Shown here piece after piece: positions 1 to 5,306 of a DNA stretch of 5,306 nucleotides. The stretch spans positions 1-5,306 of the forward strand of contig RDDY01000264.1 of assembly GCA_003852805.1 (NCBI GenBank), read 5' to 3'. How positions within the stretch are numbered: position 1 is the first letter of the stretch; every line of letters begins with the position of its first letter. Below the pieces are notes generated by a model. It worked only from the letters and a program-made list of their open reading frames with translations. It did no database searches and was not told where the DNA came from. This DNA comes from Chryseobacterium sp. (lineage in GTDB: Bacteria; Bacteroidota; Bacteroidia; Flavobacteriales; Weeksellaceae). Made by a program: the position numbers and the translations under genes.

Positions 1-1
1 C

Positions 2-520
2 AAGAATATCTACACGGCGCTTGGCGTAAGCGTTGGGACCGAGGAAGACAGCAAGGCGCTAAATATGAGCAAACTGCGTTACCATAAGATCGTGATCATG
101 ACCGACGCCGATATCGACGGCTCGCACATCTCGACACTGATCCTCACATTCTTCTTCCGTTACATGAAAGAACTCATCGAGAACGGTTACGTTTACATCG
201 CGTCGCCACCGCTTTATCTTTTGAAAAAAGGCAATAAAAAAGTCTACGCTTGGAACGACAAAGAGCGTGAGGAGAAGACGTTGGAGATGTCGGCCGACGG
301 CAAAGGAGTGGAAGTGCAGCGCTACAAAGGTCTAGGAGAAATGAATCCTGAACAACTTTGGGACACAACACTCAATCCCGAAAACAGAATCCTGAAGCAA
401 GTGACCATAGAAAACTTCGCTGCGGCAGACAATGTATTCTCTATGTTGATGGGCGATGAAGTACCGCCACGCCGCGATTTTATCGAGCGAAACGCGGTCT
501 ACGCGAAAATTGATGTATAA
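2..520 (+). CDS. gyrB: DNA gyrase subunit B, C-terminal part (5' end outside window)
   Basis: This is the last ~172 codons of the ATPase/TOPRIM subunit of DNA gyrase, which with GyrA introduces negative supercoils into DNA in the cytoplasm. The frame is open from base 2, so the ATG at 65 is an internal Met and not the start. Visible motifs are the TOPRIM metal-binding DADIDGSH (codons from base 104, three Asp), the PPLY segment, and QRYKGLGEMNPEQLWDTT in the C-terminal gyrase B domain, followed by the MLMGDEVPPRRDFIE tail. The catalytic EGDSA Glu lies upstream of the window. Only about 70 residues separate DADIDG from QRYKGLGEM, so the large insertion found in proteobacterial GyrB is absent. 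ParE is the alternative, but the KLRYHKIVIMTDAD context and the tail fit GyrB better. The gene ends with TAA and a terminator follows at once. Confidence 0.95.
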   Translation, partial: KNIYTALGVSVGTEEDSKALNMSKLRYHKIVIMTDADIDGSHISTLILTFFFRYMKELIENGYVYIASPPLYLLKKGNKKVYAWNDKEREEKTLEMSADGKGVEVQRYKGLGEMNPEQLWDTTLNPENRILKQVTIENFAAADNVFSMLMGDEVPPRRDFIERNAVYAKIDV

Positions 521-524
521 AATG

Positions 525-549
525 AGAACTGCCTTCGGGCAGTTTTTTT
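525..549 (+). terminator. Rho-independent terminator of gyrB
   Basis: A perfect 7-bp stem (AACTGCC 527-533 / GGCAGTT 538-544) closes a TTCG tetraloop of the very stable UUCG class. The stem can extend by a G-U and an A-U pair (525-526 with 545-546). A run of seven T (543-549) follows, overlapping the end of the stem. It sits 5 bases after the gyrB stop codon, so it ends the gyrB transcript and insulates the lipoprotein gene. Confidence 0.93.
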
Positions 550-556
550 ATCTTTA
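549..556 (+). promoter_or_regulatory. Possible -7 element for the lipoprotein gene
   Basis: TATCTTTA matches the Bacteroidota -7 consensus TAnnTTTG at five of six fixed positions and ends 15 bases before the ATG at 572. It starts in the last T of the gyrB terminator tract. No TTG/TTTG -33 box is present at the usual ~19-base spacing, which would fall in the terminator stem. Since the terminator should block read-through, the downstream gene needs a promoter in this 51-base gap, and this is the best candidate. Confidence 0.35.
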
Positions 557-571
557 AACCAAATATAGATT

Positions 572-1435
572 ATGAAAAATATTCCTGTTTTGCTGGGCGC
601 GGCAATGATTGCGCTGGCGTCATGCACCCAAAAAGAGAACACCACAGTTAAGACAACGACTTCAAGTGAAAATACCGCGCAGGTAAAAACCATCGATTCC
701 TTGATGGTGAATGATTCCGTGAGAGTAAGTGATAAAGTCACCATGCAGTTTCGCGCCAAAATGTTGTATTTCCCCGAAATCAAAGACAAAGCGTTGCAAG
801 ACAGCATTTACTTGACGTTCGCAGATCAGCTGAACGGCTTCTCGTTTGCTGCGAGCGCACCGCAGAAAACATCACCGTTCGGCGAATACAACCGTGAAAC
901 TTTGCAATCTTTTTTGAAGCAAACCCAACAGGAATATTTTGACCAAACGAAGAAAGAACTGCAAGGCATGCAGTCGCCGTCGTTTGCGCAGACGTGGTAC
1001 AACTCCAACAAGATGGAAGTCAAATACCATGAAAACGGATACTTGGCGATAGAATATTCTGCGGATGCTTATACAGGCGGTGCGCACGGAAATTATTTCT
1101 TTACCGAGAAAACCTTCGATTTGGAGAATAACAAGCGTATGTTATTGACCGATATAACGGCGATGCCCGAAGAGAAAATCAGCGAATTGTTGATGAAAAA
1201 CTTGGACAAAGGAACCGAGTCTAAAAACTATACCCGGAAAGATATGTTGTTGGTAGACAAAATTCCGGTGACCACAAATTTCTATTTTGACCGCAACAAT
1301 CTTTATTTTCATTACAGTCCGTACGAAATTGCAGCGTATGCCGCCGGCGATATTCTGATCCCGATATCTTGGCCGGAACTGAAAGGAACGTTGAACGCCG
1401 ACTTTGCAAAGAGAATGCAGATCGGACATAATTAG
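572..1435 (+). CDS. DUF3298 (RsiV-like) domain lipoprotein
   Basis: A 287-residue predicted lipoprotein. Residues 1-18 form a type II signal peptide: Lys2, a hydrophobic core, and the lipobox L15-A-S-C18, so Cys18 should be lipidated after cleavage. A Thr/Ser/Lys-rich linker (about 19-45) tethers the folded part. The remainder resembles the DUF4163/DUF3298 architecture of PdaC/RsiV-type proteins: a charged N-terminal part with LQDSIYLTF (75-83), the hallmark YTGGAH (167-172) followed by FDLENNKRMLLTDI (183-195), and the C-terminal FYFDRNNLYFHYSPYEIAAYA stretch (237-257). In Bacillus RsiV this domain binds lysozyme, but that activity should not be assumed here because there is no anti-sigma segment or sigma-factor gene next door. 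The start is fixed by the signal peptide. The gene stands alone between a terminator and a 180-base gap. Family is confident; substrate and role are unknown. Confidence 0.88.
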   Translation: MKNIPVLLGAAMIALASCTQKENTTVKTTTSSENTAQVKTIDSLMVNDSVRVSDKVTMQFRAKMLYFPEIKDKALQDSIYLTFADQLNGFSFAASAPQKTSPFGEYNRETLQSFLKQTQQEYFDQTKKELQGMQSPSFAQTWYNSNKMEVKYHENGYLAIEYSADAYTGGAHGNYFFTEKTFDLENNKRMLLTDITAMPEEKISELLMKNLDKGTESKNYTRKDMLLVDKIPVTTNFYFDRNNLYFHYSPYEIAAYAAGDILIPISWPELKGTLNADFAKRMQIGHN

Positions 1436-1441
1436 ACATCA

Positions 1442-1461
1442 GGCAGCGGATTTCCGTTGCC
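1442..1461 (+). terminator. GC-rich stem-loop after the lipoprotein gene, weak terminator candidate
   Basis: GGCAGCGG (1442-1449) pairs with CCGTTGCC (1454-1461) around an ATTT loop, giving an 8-bp stem with one G-U pair. It begins 6 bases after the lipoprotein stop codon. The bases that follow (CGTTCTGCT) are not a U-tract, so this may be a 3'-end stabilising hairpin or an inefficient or factor-dependent terminator, not a classical intrinsic one. Confidence 0.45.
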
Positions 1462-1492
1462 CGTTCTGCTCCGATTTAACATAATATAAATT

Positions 1493-1606
1493 ATGGGACT
1501 TTTAGGTTTGCGCGCGAAAGGAGAGTTTAATAGACTGTTACTATTGATTAGTCCTTCATATTTGTGTCGCGTTGCGTCACATTTTGTTTTCGTATTTTTA
1601 GAGTAA
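1493..1606 (+). CDS. Doubtful 37-codon ORF in the gap before the thioesterase
   Basis: An ATG preceded by the A/T-rich stretch ATAATATAAATT opens a 37-codon frame ending in TAA, 9 bases before the thioesterase start. The predicted peptide starts MGLLGLRAKGEFNR and continues with a Leu run, then SPSYLCR and a hydrophobic FVFVFLE end, so it is basic in the first third and hydrophobic afterwards. No family is recognised. Codon choice (TTA, CTA, AGA, AGT, TGT) is unlike the flanking genes, which argues for non-coding leader sequence read by chance. It is listed only because it fills most of the longest intergenic gap in the window. Confidence 0.13.
   Translation: MGLLGLRAKGEFNRLLLLISPSYLCRVASHFVFVFLE
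1572..1600 (+). promoter_or_regulatory. Possible promoter of the thioesterase-yjbR-yggS unit
   Basis: TTG (1572-1574) and TATTTTTA (1593-1600) are 18 bases apart. They resemble the Bacteroidota -33 (TTTG/TTG) and -7 (TAnnTTTG) boxes, with the final G of the -7 box replaced by A. Transcription would begin roughly 10 bases before the ATG at 1616, giving a very short leader. A second, poorer -7-like match, CATATTTG, lies at 1557-1564. The region is A/T-rich, so chance matches are likely. Confidence 0.3.
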
Positions 1607-1615
1607 AATAATCTT

Positions 1616-2023
1616 ATGAAATTTCGCGCACGAAAATGGGTCAAGCCCGAGGATTTAAATCCCAATCAGTCGTTGTTCGGCGGCCGACTGCTGCAATGGA
1701 TCGATGAAGAAGCTGCTCTGTATGCAATCATCCAACTGGAGAATCCACGCTGTGTGACCAAGTTCATCTCGGAGATCAACTTTGTCAATTCTGCCAAAGA
1801 AGGCGACATCATCGAGATCGGCATGACGGCGACGGCCTTCGGAAGAACGTCGATTACGCTGGCTTGCGAAGTGCGCAACAAGATGACATTGCAGACCATC
1901 ATCTCCATCGACAAAATAATTATGGTGAGTTTGGATTCAGACGGAAATCCCACGCCGCACGGCAAGACACAAATCGAATTTGTGAAAGACAGAATCAACC
2001 GTATCGACGAAAATGAACATTGA
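1616..2023 (+). CDS. Hot-dog fold acyl-CoA thioesterase (YciA/BACH-like)
   Basis: A 135-residue single hot-dog domain, the usual length for YciA-type enzymes, which hydrolyse acyl-CoA to free acid and CoA in the cytoplasm and work as oligomers. The signature block is residues 13-33: D13, N15-P16-N17, then LFGGRLLQWIDEEA (20-33). Asp30 sits where YciA and acyl-CoA hydrolases carry the catalytic Asp, at the N-terminal end of the central helix. ISEINFVNSAKEGDIIEIG (52-70) and the GRTSITLACEVRN strand (76-88) are typical of the second half of the fold. There is no signal peptide or extra domain. The ATG lies in an A/T-rich leader with no clear Shine-Dalgarno. Its last 11 bases overlap the yjbR-like gene, implying co-transcription and coupled translation. 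Chain-length preference cannot be read from sequence. Confidence 0.9.
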   Translation: MKFRARKWVKPEDLNPNQSLFGGRLLQWIDEEAALYAIIQLENPRCVTKFISEINFVNSAKEGDIIEIGMTATAFGRTSITLACEVRNKMTLQTIISIDKIIMVSLDSDGNPTPHGKTQIEFVKDRINRIDENEH

Positions 2024-2360
2024 AGAACTTCGCAATATTTGTCTAAACTTCAACGGCGTAACCGAAGAAATGCCGTTCGGTCCCGATACGCTTGTTTTCA
2101 AAGTGTTGGGAAAGATCTTCGCACTGCTGCCGTTAGACCATGCGGATCTAACGGTGAATTTAAAATGCGAACCCGCTTACGCCGAGGAATTGCGTGAACG
2201 TTATCCCGAGATTGTTCCCGGTTATCACATGAACAAAAAGCATTGGAATACAGTGCATTGCAACGGAGCGCTCTCCCACGGTTTCATTTCGGAATTGATT
2301 GAACATTCGTATAATGAGACCGTAAAAGGCTTGTCCAAAAAACTGCGTGCACAATTATAG
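2013..2360 (+). CDS. MmcQ/YjbR family protein (DUF419)
   Basis: A 115-residue small cytoplasmic protein of the MmcQ/YjbR family, which has a CyaY-like fold and is often annotated as DNA-binding; the physiological role is not settled. Family motifs are EEMPFGPDTLVFKVLGKIFALL (18-39, the family core), the strand LTVNLKCEP (46-54), the ELRERYPEIVPGYHMNKKHW block (59-78) with its invariant-looking PGYHMNKKHWNTV, and the final helix LIEHSYNETVKGLSKK (95-110). Length is normal and no residue of the core looks lost. The ATG lies inside the thioesterase gene, overlapping its stop by 11 bases in another frame, so translation is probably coupled. yggS follows after 9 bases. Confidence 0.92.
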   Translation: MNIEELRNICLNFNGVTEEMPFGPDTLVFKVLGKIFALLPLDHADLTVNLKCEPAYAEELRERYPEIVPGYHMNKKHWNTVHCNGALSHGFISELIEHSYNETVKGLSKKLRAQL

Positions 2361-2369
2361 AATTTAAAA

Positions 2370-3017
2370 ATGACTGTAGAAGAACGATTTACTGCCGTTA
2401 CACAACAATTGCCGCCACAGGTGACTTTGGTGGCTGTTTCAAAAACGCACCCTGACAATAAAATCAAGGAAGTTTATGACCTCGGACAAAGGATTTTCGG
2501 CGAAAACCGAGTGCAAGAACTGATCGAAAAACAACCGCAACTGCCCGCAGATATCCGCTGGCATCTTATCGGCCATCTGCAGCGCAACAAGGTGAAATAC
2601 ATCATAGAATTCATCGATACCATTGAAAGTGTGGATTCCGCGAAACTGCTCAGCGAAATTGAAAAACAAGCGGAAAAGATCAACCGTAAAATAAAGGTGC
2701 TGCTGCAAGTGAAAATTGCAGAGGAAGACAGTAAGTACGGGCTTACTGTTTCCGAAGCCGCGGCAATTTTCAGCGATTGGAAAAACGGCGCTTTTCCTCA
2801 TGTGGAAATTACGGGTTTGATGGGAATGGCCACTTTTACGGACGACGACGGACAACTGCGACAAGAGTTCGGCAAACTGAAAAAACTGTACGACGATTTG
2901 AATACAGACGGTCGGCTTTCGACATTGTCCATGGGCATGAGCGGCGATTTTAAAACAGCAATTGATTGCGGCTCCACTTCGGTGCGGATCGGCTCGGCCA
3001 TTTTTGGCAGCCGTTAA
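2370..3017 (+). CDS. yggS: YggS/PLPBP family pyridoxal-phosphate homeostasis protein
   Basis: A 215-residue PLP-binding protein with the alanine-racemase-like TIM-barrel fold. It has no known enzyme activity; in E. coli and humans (PLPBP) it maintains pools of vitamin B6 and of some amino and keto acids. The PLP Schiff-base Lys is Lys25 in LVAVSKTHP (20-28). Other family blocks are FGENRVQE (43-50), WHLIGHLQRNK (64-74), the ITGLMGMATF strand, SMGMSGDF (187-194) and the C-terminal phosphate-binding VRIGSAIFG (205-213). It is slightly shorter than E. coli YggS because of a compact N-terminus, but it includes every core motif. It starts 9 bases after the yjbR-like stop in an A-rich leader. The family is frequently next to pyrroline-5-carboxylate reductase or cell-division genes; here the neighbours are different. 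Confidence 0.96.
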   Translation: MTVEERFTAVTQQLPPQVTLVAVSKTHPDNKIKEVYDLGQRIFGENRVQELIEKQPQLPADIRWHLIGHLQRNKVKYIIEFIDTIESVDSAKLLSEIEKQAEKINRKIKVLLQVKIAEEDSKYGLTVSEAAAIFSDWKNGAFPHVEITGLMGMATFTDDDGQLRQEFGKLKKLYDDLNTDGRLSTLSMGMSGDFKTAIDCGSTSVRIGSAIFGSR

Positions 3018-3020
3018 CCC

Positions 3021-3044
3021 AAGCGTAACAACAGTTTTACGCTT
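3021..3044 (+). terminator. Inverted repeat after yggS, weak terminator or operator
   Basis: AAGCGTAA (3021-3028) and TTACGCTT (3037-3044) form a perfect 8-bp inverted repeat around the 8-base spacer CAACAGTT. It begins 3 bases after the yggS stop and is followed by the T/A-rich TATTAATTAT, not an uninterrupted T-run, so as a terminator it would be modest. Because it ends 8 bases before a -7 box, it lies where -33 contacts would occur and could equally be a protein-binding operator for the regulator gene. Confidence 0.5.
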
Positions 3045-3051
3045 TATTAAT

Positions 3052-3059
3052 TATCTTTG
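3052..3059 (+). promoter_or_regulatory. Bacteroidota -7 promoter box (TATCTTTG) for the regulator-MATE unit
   Basis: TATCTTTG is an exact match to TAnnTTTG. It ends only 4 bases before the ATG at 3064, so transcription should begin at or within a few bases of the start codon, giving a leaderless or nearly leaderless mRNA. No TTTG/TTG -33 box is seen at the usual 17-23 base spacing; that stretch is the loop and 5' arm of the inverted repeat. The position in the short intergenic gap supports its being real. Confidence 0.6.
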
Positions 3060-3063
3060 CAGT

Positions 3064-4248
3064 ATGCAGAAAATATTGATCGTAGAAGACGAAAAAGCCA
3101 TCAGCGGCGTACTCGCCAACATCTTGGAAGATGAATGCAACGGTTATGAAATTGTTGTGGCAGACGACGGTTTGGAAGGATATAAACAAATAGAGAAAAA
3201 CGACTTTGCGCTGGTTATCTCAGACATAAAAATGCCGAAACTTTCCGGTACCGAATTGTTGGAGAAAGCACTTGCGCTGAAGCCCGACCTTACCTTTATC
3301 ATGATATCGGGCCACGGCGATATCGATATGGCTGTTTCTTGCCTGAAGAACGGCGCGTATGATTTTATAGAAAAACCGTTCGACATGAACCGTTTGATCA
3401 CCAGCGTACGCAACGCGTTGGATCGTAAGAATCTGGAGCAGCAGAAAAATCTTCTCTTGAACGAGAACAAGCAGCTGAAGCGCCGCATCAGCAAGAAATA
3501 CCGCATGATCGGTAAGTCGCCGGCGCTGGGCATGATTCAGGATATGATCGTAAAGGTTGCACCCTCTGACGCGCGTGTTTTGATCACCGGCCCGAACGGC
3601 GCGGGCAAAGAGCTGGTGGCACACGCCATCCATGAACAAAGCGAGCGTGCAAAGGGTCCGATGATCGAGGTGAACTGTGCCGCTATTCCGTCTGAATTGA
3701 TCGAGTCGGAACTCTTCGGTCACGTGAAAGGTTCGTTTACCGGAGCGATCAAAGACAAACAAGGAAAGTTTGAACTGGCCAACAACGGCACCATTTTCTT
3801 GGATGAGATTGGCGATATGAGCCTGGTGGCGCAAGCCAAAGTGCTGCGCGCGTTGCAAGAAAGCAAGATTTCTCCCGTGGGAAGCGACAAAGAAATCAAG
3901 GTAGATGTGCGCGTGGTGGCTGCCACCAACAAGAATCTGCAAAGAGAAATTGCCGACGGAAAATTCCGTGAAGACCTCTTCCACCGTCTATCGGTGATTG
4001 AGATCAAAGTTCCGAAGTTGGACGATCGCAAAGAAGACATCCCGTTGCTGGTGGAACATTTCGCAAAAATGGTGGCTGACGAGCAAGGCAGCGCCGTAAA
4101 AGAATTTTCTCCTGCAGCCATAGAAGCCTTGCAAAAGTTTGAGTGGACGGGAAACATCCGTGAGCTTCGCAATGTTGTGGAACGCTTAATCATCTTGGGC
4201 GACAATCCTGTAAATGAGGAAGATGTTGCCAACTTTGTAAAGAAGTAA
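3064..4248 (+). CDS. NtrC-type sigma-54 response regulator lacking the HTH domain
   Basis: A 394-residue cytoplasmic two-component regulator. The receiver domain (1-120) has the acidic pair Glu8/Asp9, phospho-acceptor Asp54 in SDIKMP, Ser82 and Lys104 in EKPF. A charged linker helix (about 120-145) leads to the sigma-54 AAA+ domain (147-394): Walker A GPNGAGKE (176-183), sigma-54 contact loop GSFTGA (223-228, a common variant of GAFTGA), Walker B TIFLDE (243-248), the VAATN sensor I region (285-289), FREDLFHRL with arginine-finger candidates (301-309), and sensor II GNIRELRNVVER (363-374). The protein stops 20 residues later with no Fis-type HTH. The ATG at 3064 is chosen because the receiver starts there as MQKILIVEDE; an in-frame ATG at 2962 would add 34 unrelated residues overlapping yggS. 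The MATE gene follows after 3 bases. No kinase gene is in the window. Confidence 0.95.
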   Translation: MQKILIVEDEKAISGVLANILEDECNGYEIVVADDGLEGYKQIEKNDFALVISDIKMPKLSGTELLEKALALKPDLTFIMISGHGDIDMAVSCLKNGAYDFIEKPFDMNRLITSVRNALDRKNLEQQKNLLLNENKQLKRRISKKYRMIGKSPALGMIQDMIVKVAPSDARVLITGPNGAGKELVAHAIHEQSERAKGPMIEVNCAAIPSELIESELFGHVKGSFTGAIKDKQGKFELANNGTIFLDEIGDMSLVAQAKVLRALQESKISPVGSDKEIKVDVRVVAATNKNLQREIADGKFREDLFHRLSVIEIKVPKLDDRKEDIPLLVEHFAKMVADEQGSAVKEFSPAAIEALQKFEWTGNIRELRNVVERLIILGDNPVNEEDVANFVKK

Positions 4249-4251
4249 CCG

Positions 4252-5306
4252 ATGAAATTTCTAAACCCTACCCATACGCGAGCTTCTCTGAAACTCGCGT
4301 TACCTGTTATGTTGACGCAGGTAGGCCAAGTATCGGTCAACCTTTTCGACAATATGATTGTCGGACAACTTTTGGGCGCCGATGCGTTGGCCGCCGTTTC
4401 TTTGGGCAATAGCGTTTTCATCGCTTTGTTCGTTTTTGCGTTGGGCTTTTCGTATGCCATTCCGCCGTTGGTTTCGGAAGCAGATTCACGCGGGAACCAC
4501 CGCAGGATCAACAGTGTTTTCAGACACGGCTTTGTTATCAACCTGACCGTCGGGATATTGCTTACGGCAGTGCTCATCGCGGGAATGCCACTACTTTACC
4601 ATCTGGATCAGCCCGAAGCTATTTTGCCCGATACCACAGCGTTTCTCAGCATCATGGCTTTCAGTATGATTCCGTTTATGGTTTTCCAAACCTATCGAGA
4701 ATTTGCGGAAGGCTTATCGTTTACCATCGGCGTGACAAAGGCCACGATTATTGCAAACGTCATCAATATTGCACTCAATTACATACTGATCATAGGCATG
4801 TTCGGTCTGCCCGCCATGGGTGTACGCGGTTCTGCCACGGCAACCTTGATCTCGCGGATTTTCATGCTCGTGTTCTTATACGTGGTGCTTTCACGCGACA
4901 AACGCACGAAGCGTTATATCCAAGATTTTACGCTGAAACTCAACAGTTTTAAAAAGCGGGTGTTCCGCAATATGCTGCGGATAGGTTTTCCAACAGCTTT
5001 GCAGATGTTCTTTGAGGTCAGCGCTTTCGCGGCCGCCGCATTCATTTGTGGTTTGGTCAGCGCTACCGATATTGCCGCCCACCAAATTACCTTGTCTATG
5101 GCTTCATTTACCTTTAATCTCTGCATTGGTTTCAGCGTTGCGGCTACGGTCATGGTTGGCAGGAAACAGGGTGAACGAGACTTTATAGGTCTGCGCGAAG
5201 TAGGCGTCAACAATATAAAAATGGTGTTTATTTTTATGACGATTGCCGGCTTGCTGTTTATCTTCGGCCGAAACTCTTTGCCGACACTGTTTACGCAGAG
5301 CGATGA
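4252..5306 (+). CDS. MATE family efflux transporter, 3' end beyond window
   Basis: The frame is open from the ATG at 4252 to the window edge: 351 codons plus 2 bases, against about 440-460 for complete MATE proteins, so roughly 100 C-terminal residues are missing. MATE proteins are 12-helix inner-membrane antiporters that expel cationic drugs or metabolites using Na+ or H+. About nine hydrophobic segments are visible (roughly 13-37, 46-70, 93-115, 130-148, 163-182, 193-213, 243-268, 274-300, 325-343). NorM-like features are Asp33 in helix 1 (NLFDNMIVGQLLGADALAAV), the EFAEGLS loop (150-156), Glu255 in helix 7 (MFFEVSAF) and AAHQITL (275-281). The Asp and Glu fall at positions matching the cation-site acids of Vibrio NorM. 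The gene starts 3 bases after the regulator stop, with purine-rich AAAGAAG upstream, so it is co-transcribed. Substrate is unknown. Confidence 0.93.
   Translation, partial: MKFLNPTHTRASLKLALPVMLTQVGQVSVNLFDNMIVGQLLGADALAAVSLGNSVFIALFVFALGFSYAIPPLVSEADSRGNHRRINSVFRHGFVINLTVGILLTAVLIAGMPLLYHLDQPEAILPDTTAFLSIMAFSMIPFMVFQTYREFAEGLSFTIGVTKATIIANVINIALNYILIIGMFGLPAMGVRGSATATLISRIFMLVFLYVVLSRDKRTKRYIQDFTLKLNSFKKRVFRNMLRIGFPTALQMFFEVSAFAAAAFICGLVSATDIAAHQITLSMASFTFNLCIGFSVAATVMVGRKQGERDFIGLREVGVNNIKMVFIFMTIAGLLFIFGRNSLPTLFTQSD

Noticed and set aside
65..520. gyrB read as a 151-residue gene starting at the ATG at 65
   Set aside because: The frame is open back to the window edge and the upstream residues (YTALGVSVGTEEDSKALN) are GyrB sequence, so 65 is an internal Met.
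1480..1495. Small dyad CATAAT-ATAA-ATTATG before the 37-codon ORF
   Set aside because: Made only of A/T-rich sequence with a 6-bp arm, expected by chance in an intergenic region.
2439..2864. Minus-strand frame of 141 codons opposite yggS
   Set aside because: Entirely within a confident gene; Phe/Cys/His-rich composition and no family resemblance.
2962..3063. A 34-residue N-terminal extension of the response regulator
   Set aside because: It overlaps the yggS end, has no similarity to receiver domains, and would be upstream of the -7 box; the receiver begins exactly at 3064.
3220..3984. Minus-strand frame of 254 codons opposite the AAA+ domain
   Set aside because: Antisense shadow of the regulator with a His/Arg/Gln-rich composition and no domain.
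4358..4546. Plus-strand 62-codon frame inside the MATE gene
   Set aside because: Alternative frame of a clear transporter; Trp/Arg-rich product typical of an out-of-frame reading.
3720..4577. Long minus-strand frame (285 codons) opposite the regulator and MATE genes
   Set aside because: It lies antisense across two well-supported genes and their junction, and its product is Ser/Thr/Arg-rich with no recognisable motif; it is a by-product of codon bias.
1..5306. CRISPR arrays, insertion sequences, tRNAs or phage genes
   Set aside because: No repeated units, transposase or integrase motifs, tRNA-like cloverleaf or terminal repeats were seen on either strand.

Overview
The window looks like ordinary chromosomal DNA from a member of the Bacteroidota. 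The GyrB tail has the short form (TOPRIM metal-binding motif separated from the QRYKGLGEMN motif by only about 70 residues) and ends in a Bacteroidota-like tail. Genes start without a clear Shine-Dalgarno sequence in A/T-rich leaders, and an exact TAnnTTTG element, the -7 box of Bacteroidota sigma-ABfr promoters, lies just before one gene. All supported genes are on the + strand. No tRNA, rRNA, CRISPR array, insertion sequence or other mobile element was seen.

Layout. (1) 2-520: 3' end of gyrB, closed by a strong intrinsic terminator. (2) 572-1435: a lipoprotein with an RsiV-like DUF3298 domain, followed by a 180-base gap with a GC-rich stem-loop, a doubtful 37-codon ORF and a possible promoter. 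(3) 1616-3017: a tight three-gene run made of a hot-dog acyl-CoA thioesterase, an MmcQ/YjbR protein (11-base overlap) and the PLP-homeostasis protein YggS (9-base gap). (4) After a 46-base gap with an inverted repeat and a -7 box, 3064-4248 encodes an NtrC-type response regulator (receiver plus sigma-54 AAA+ domain) that lacks the usual C-terminal Fis/HTH DNA-binding domain. (5) Three bases later, from 4252 to the window edge, comes the first ~351 residues of a MATE-family multidrug/cation antiporter, cut off by the edge.

How they work together. Genes 1616-3017 are packed as one transcription unit of housekeeping or metabolite-damage functions with no obvious common pathway. The regulator and the MATE transporter are almost certainly co-transcribed. 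The regulator should be able to receive phosphate and contact sigma-54 RNA polymerase, but it has no visible means of binding a specific enhancer. That is the most interesting point in the window. I see no clear sign of an undescribed multi-gene system; the rest is conserved core genome.
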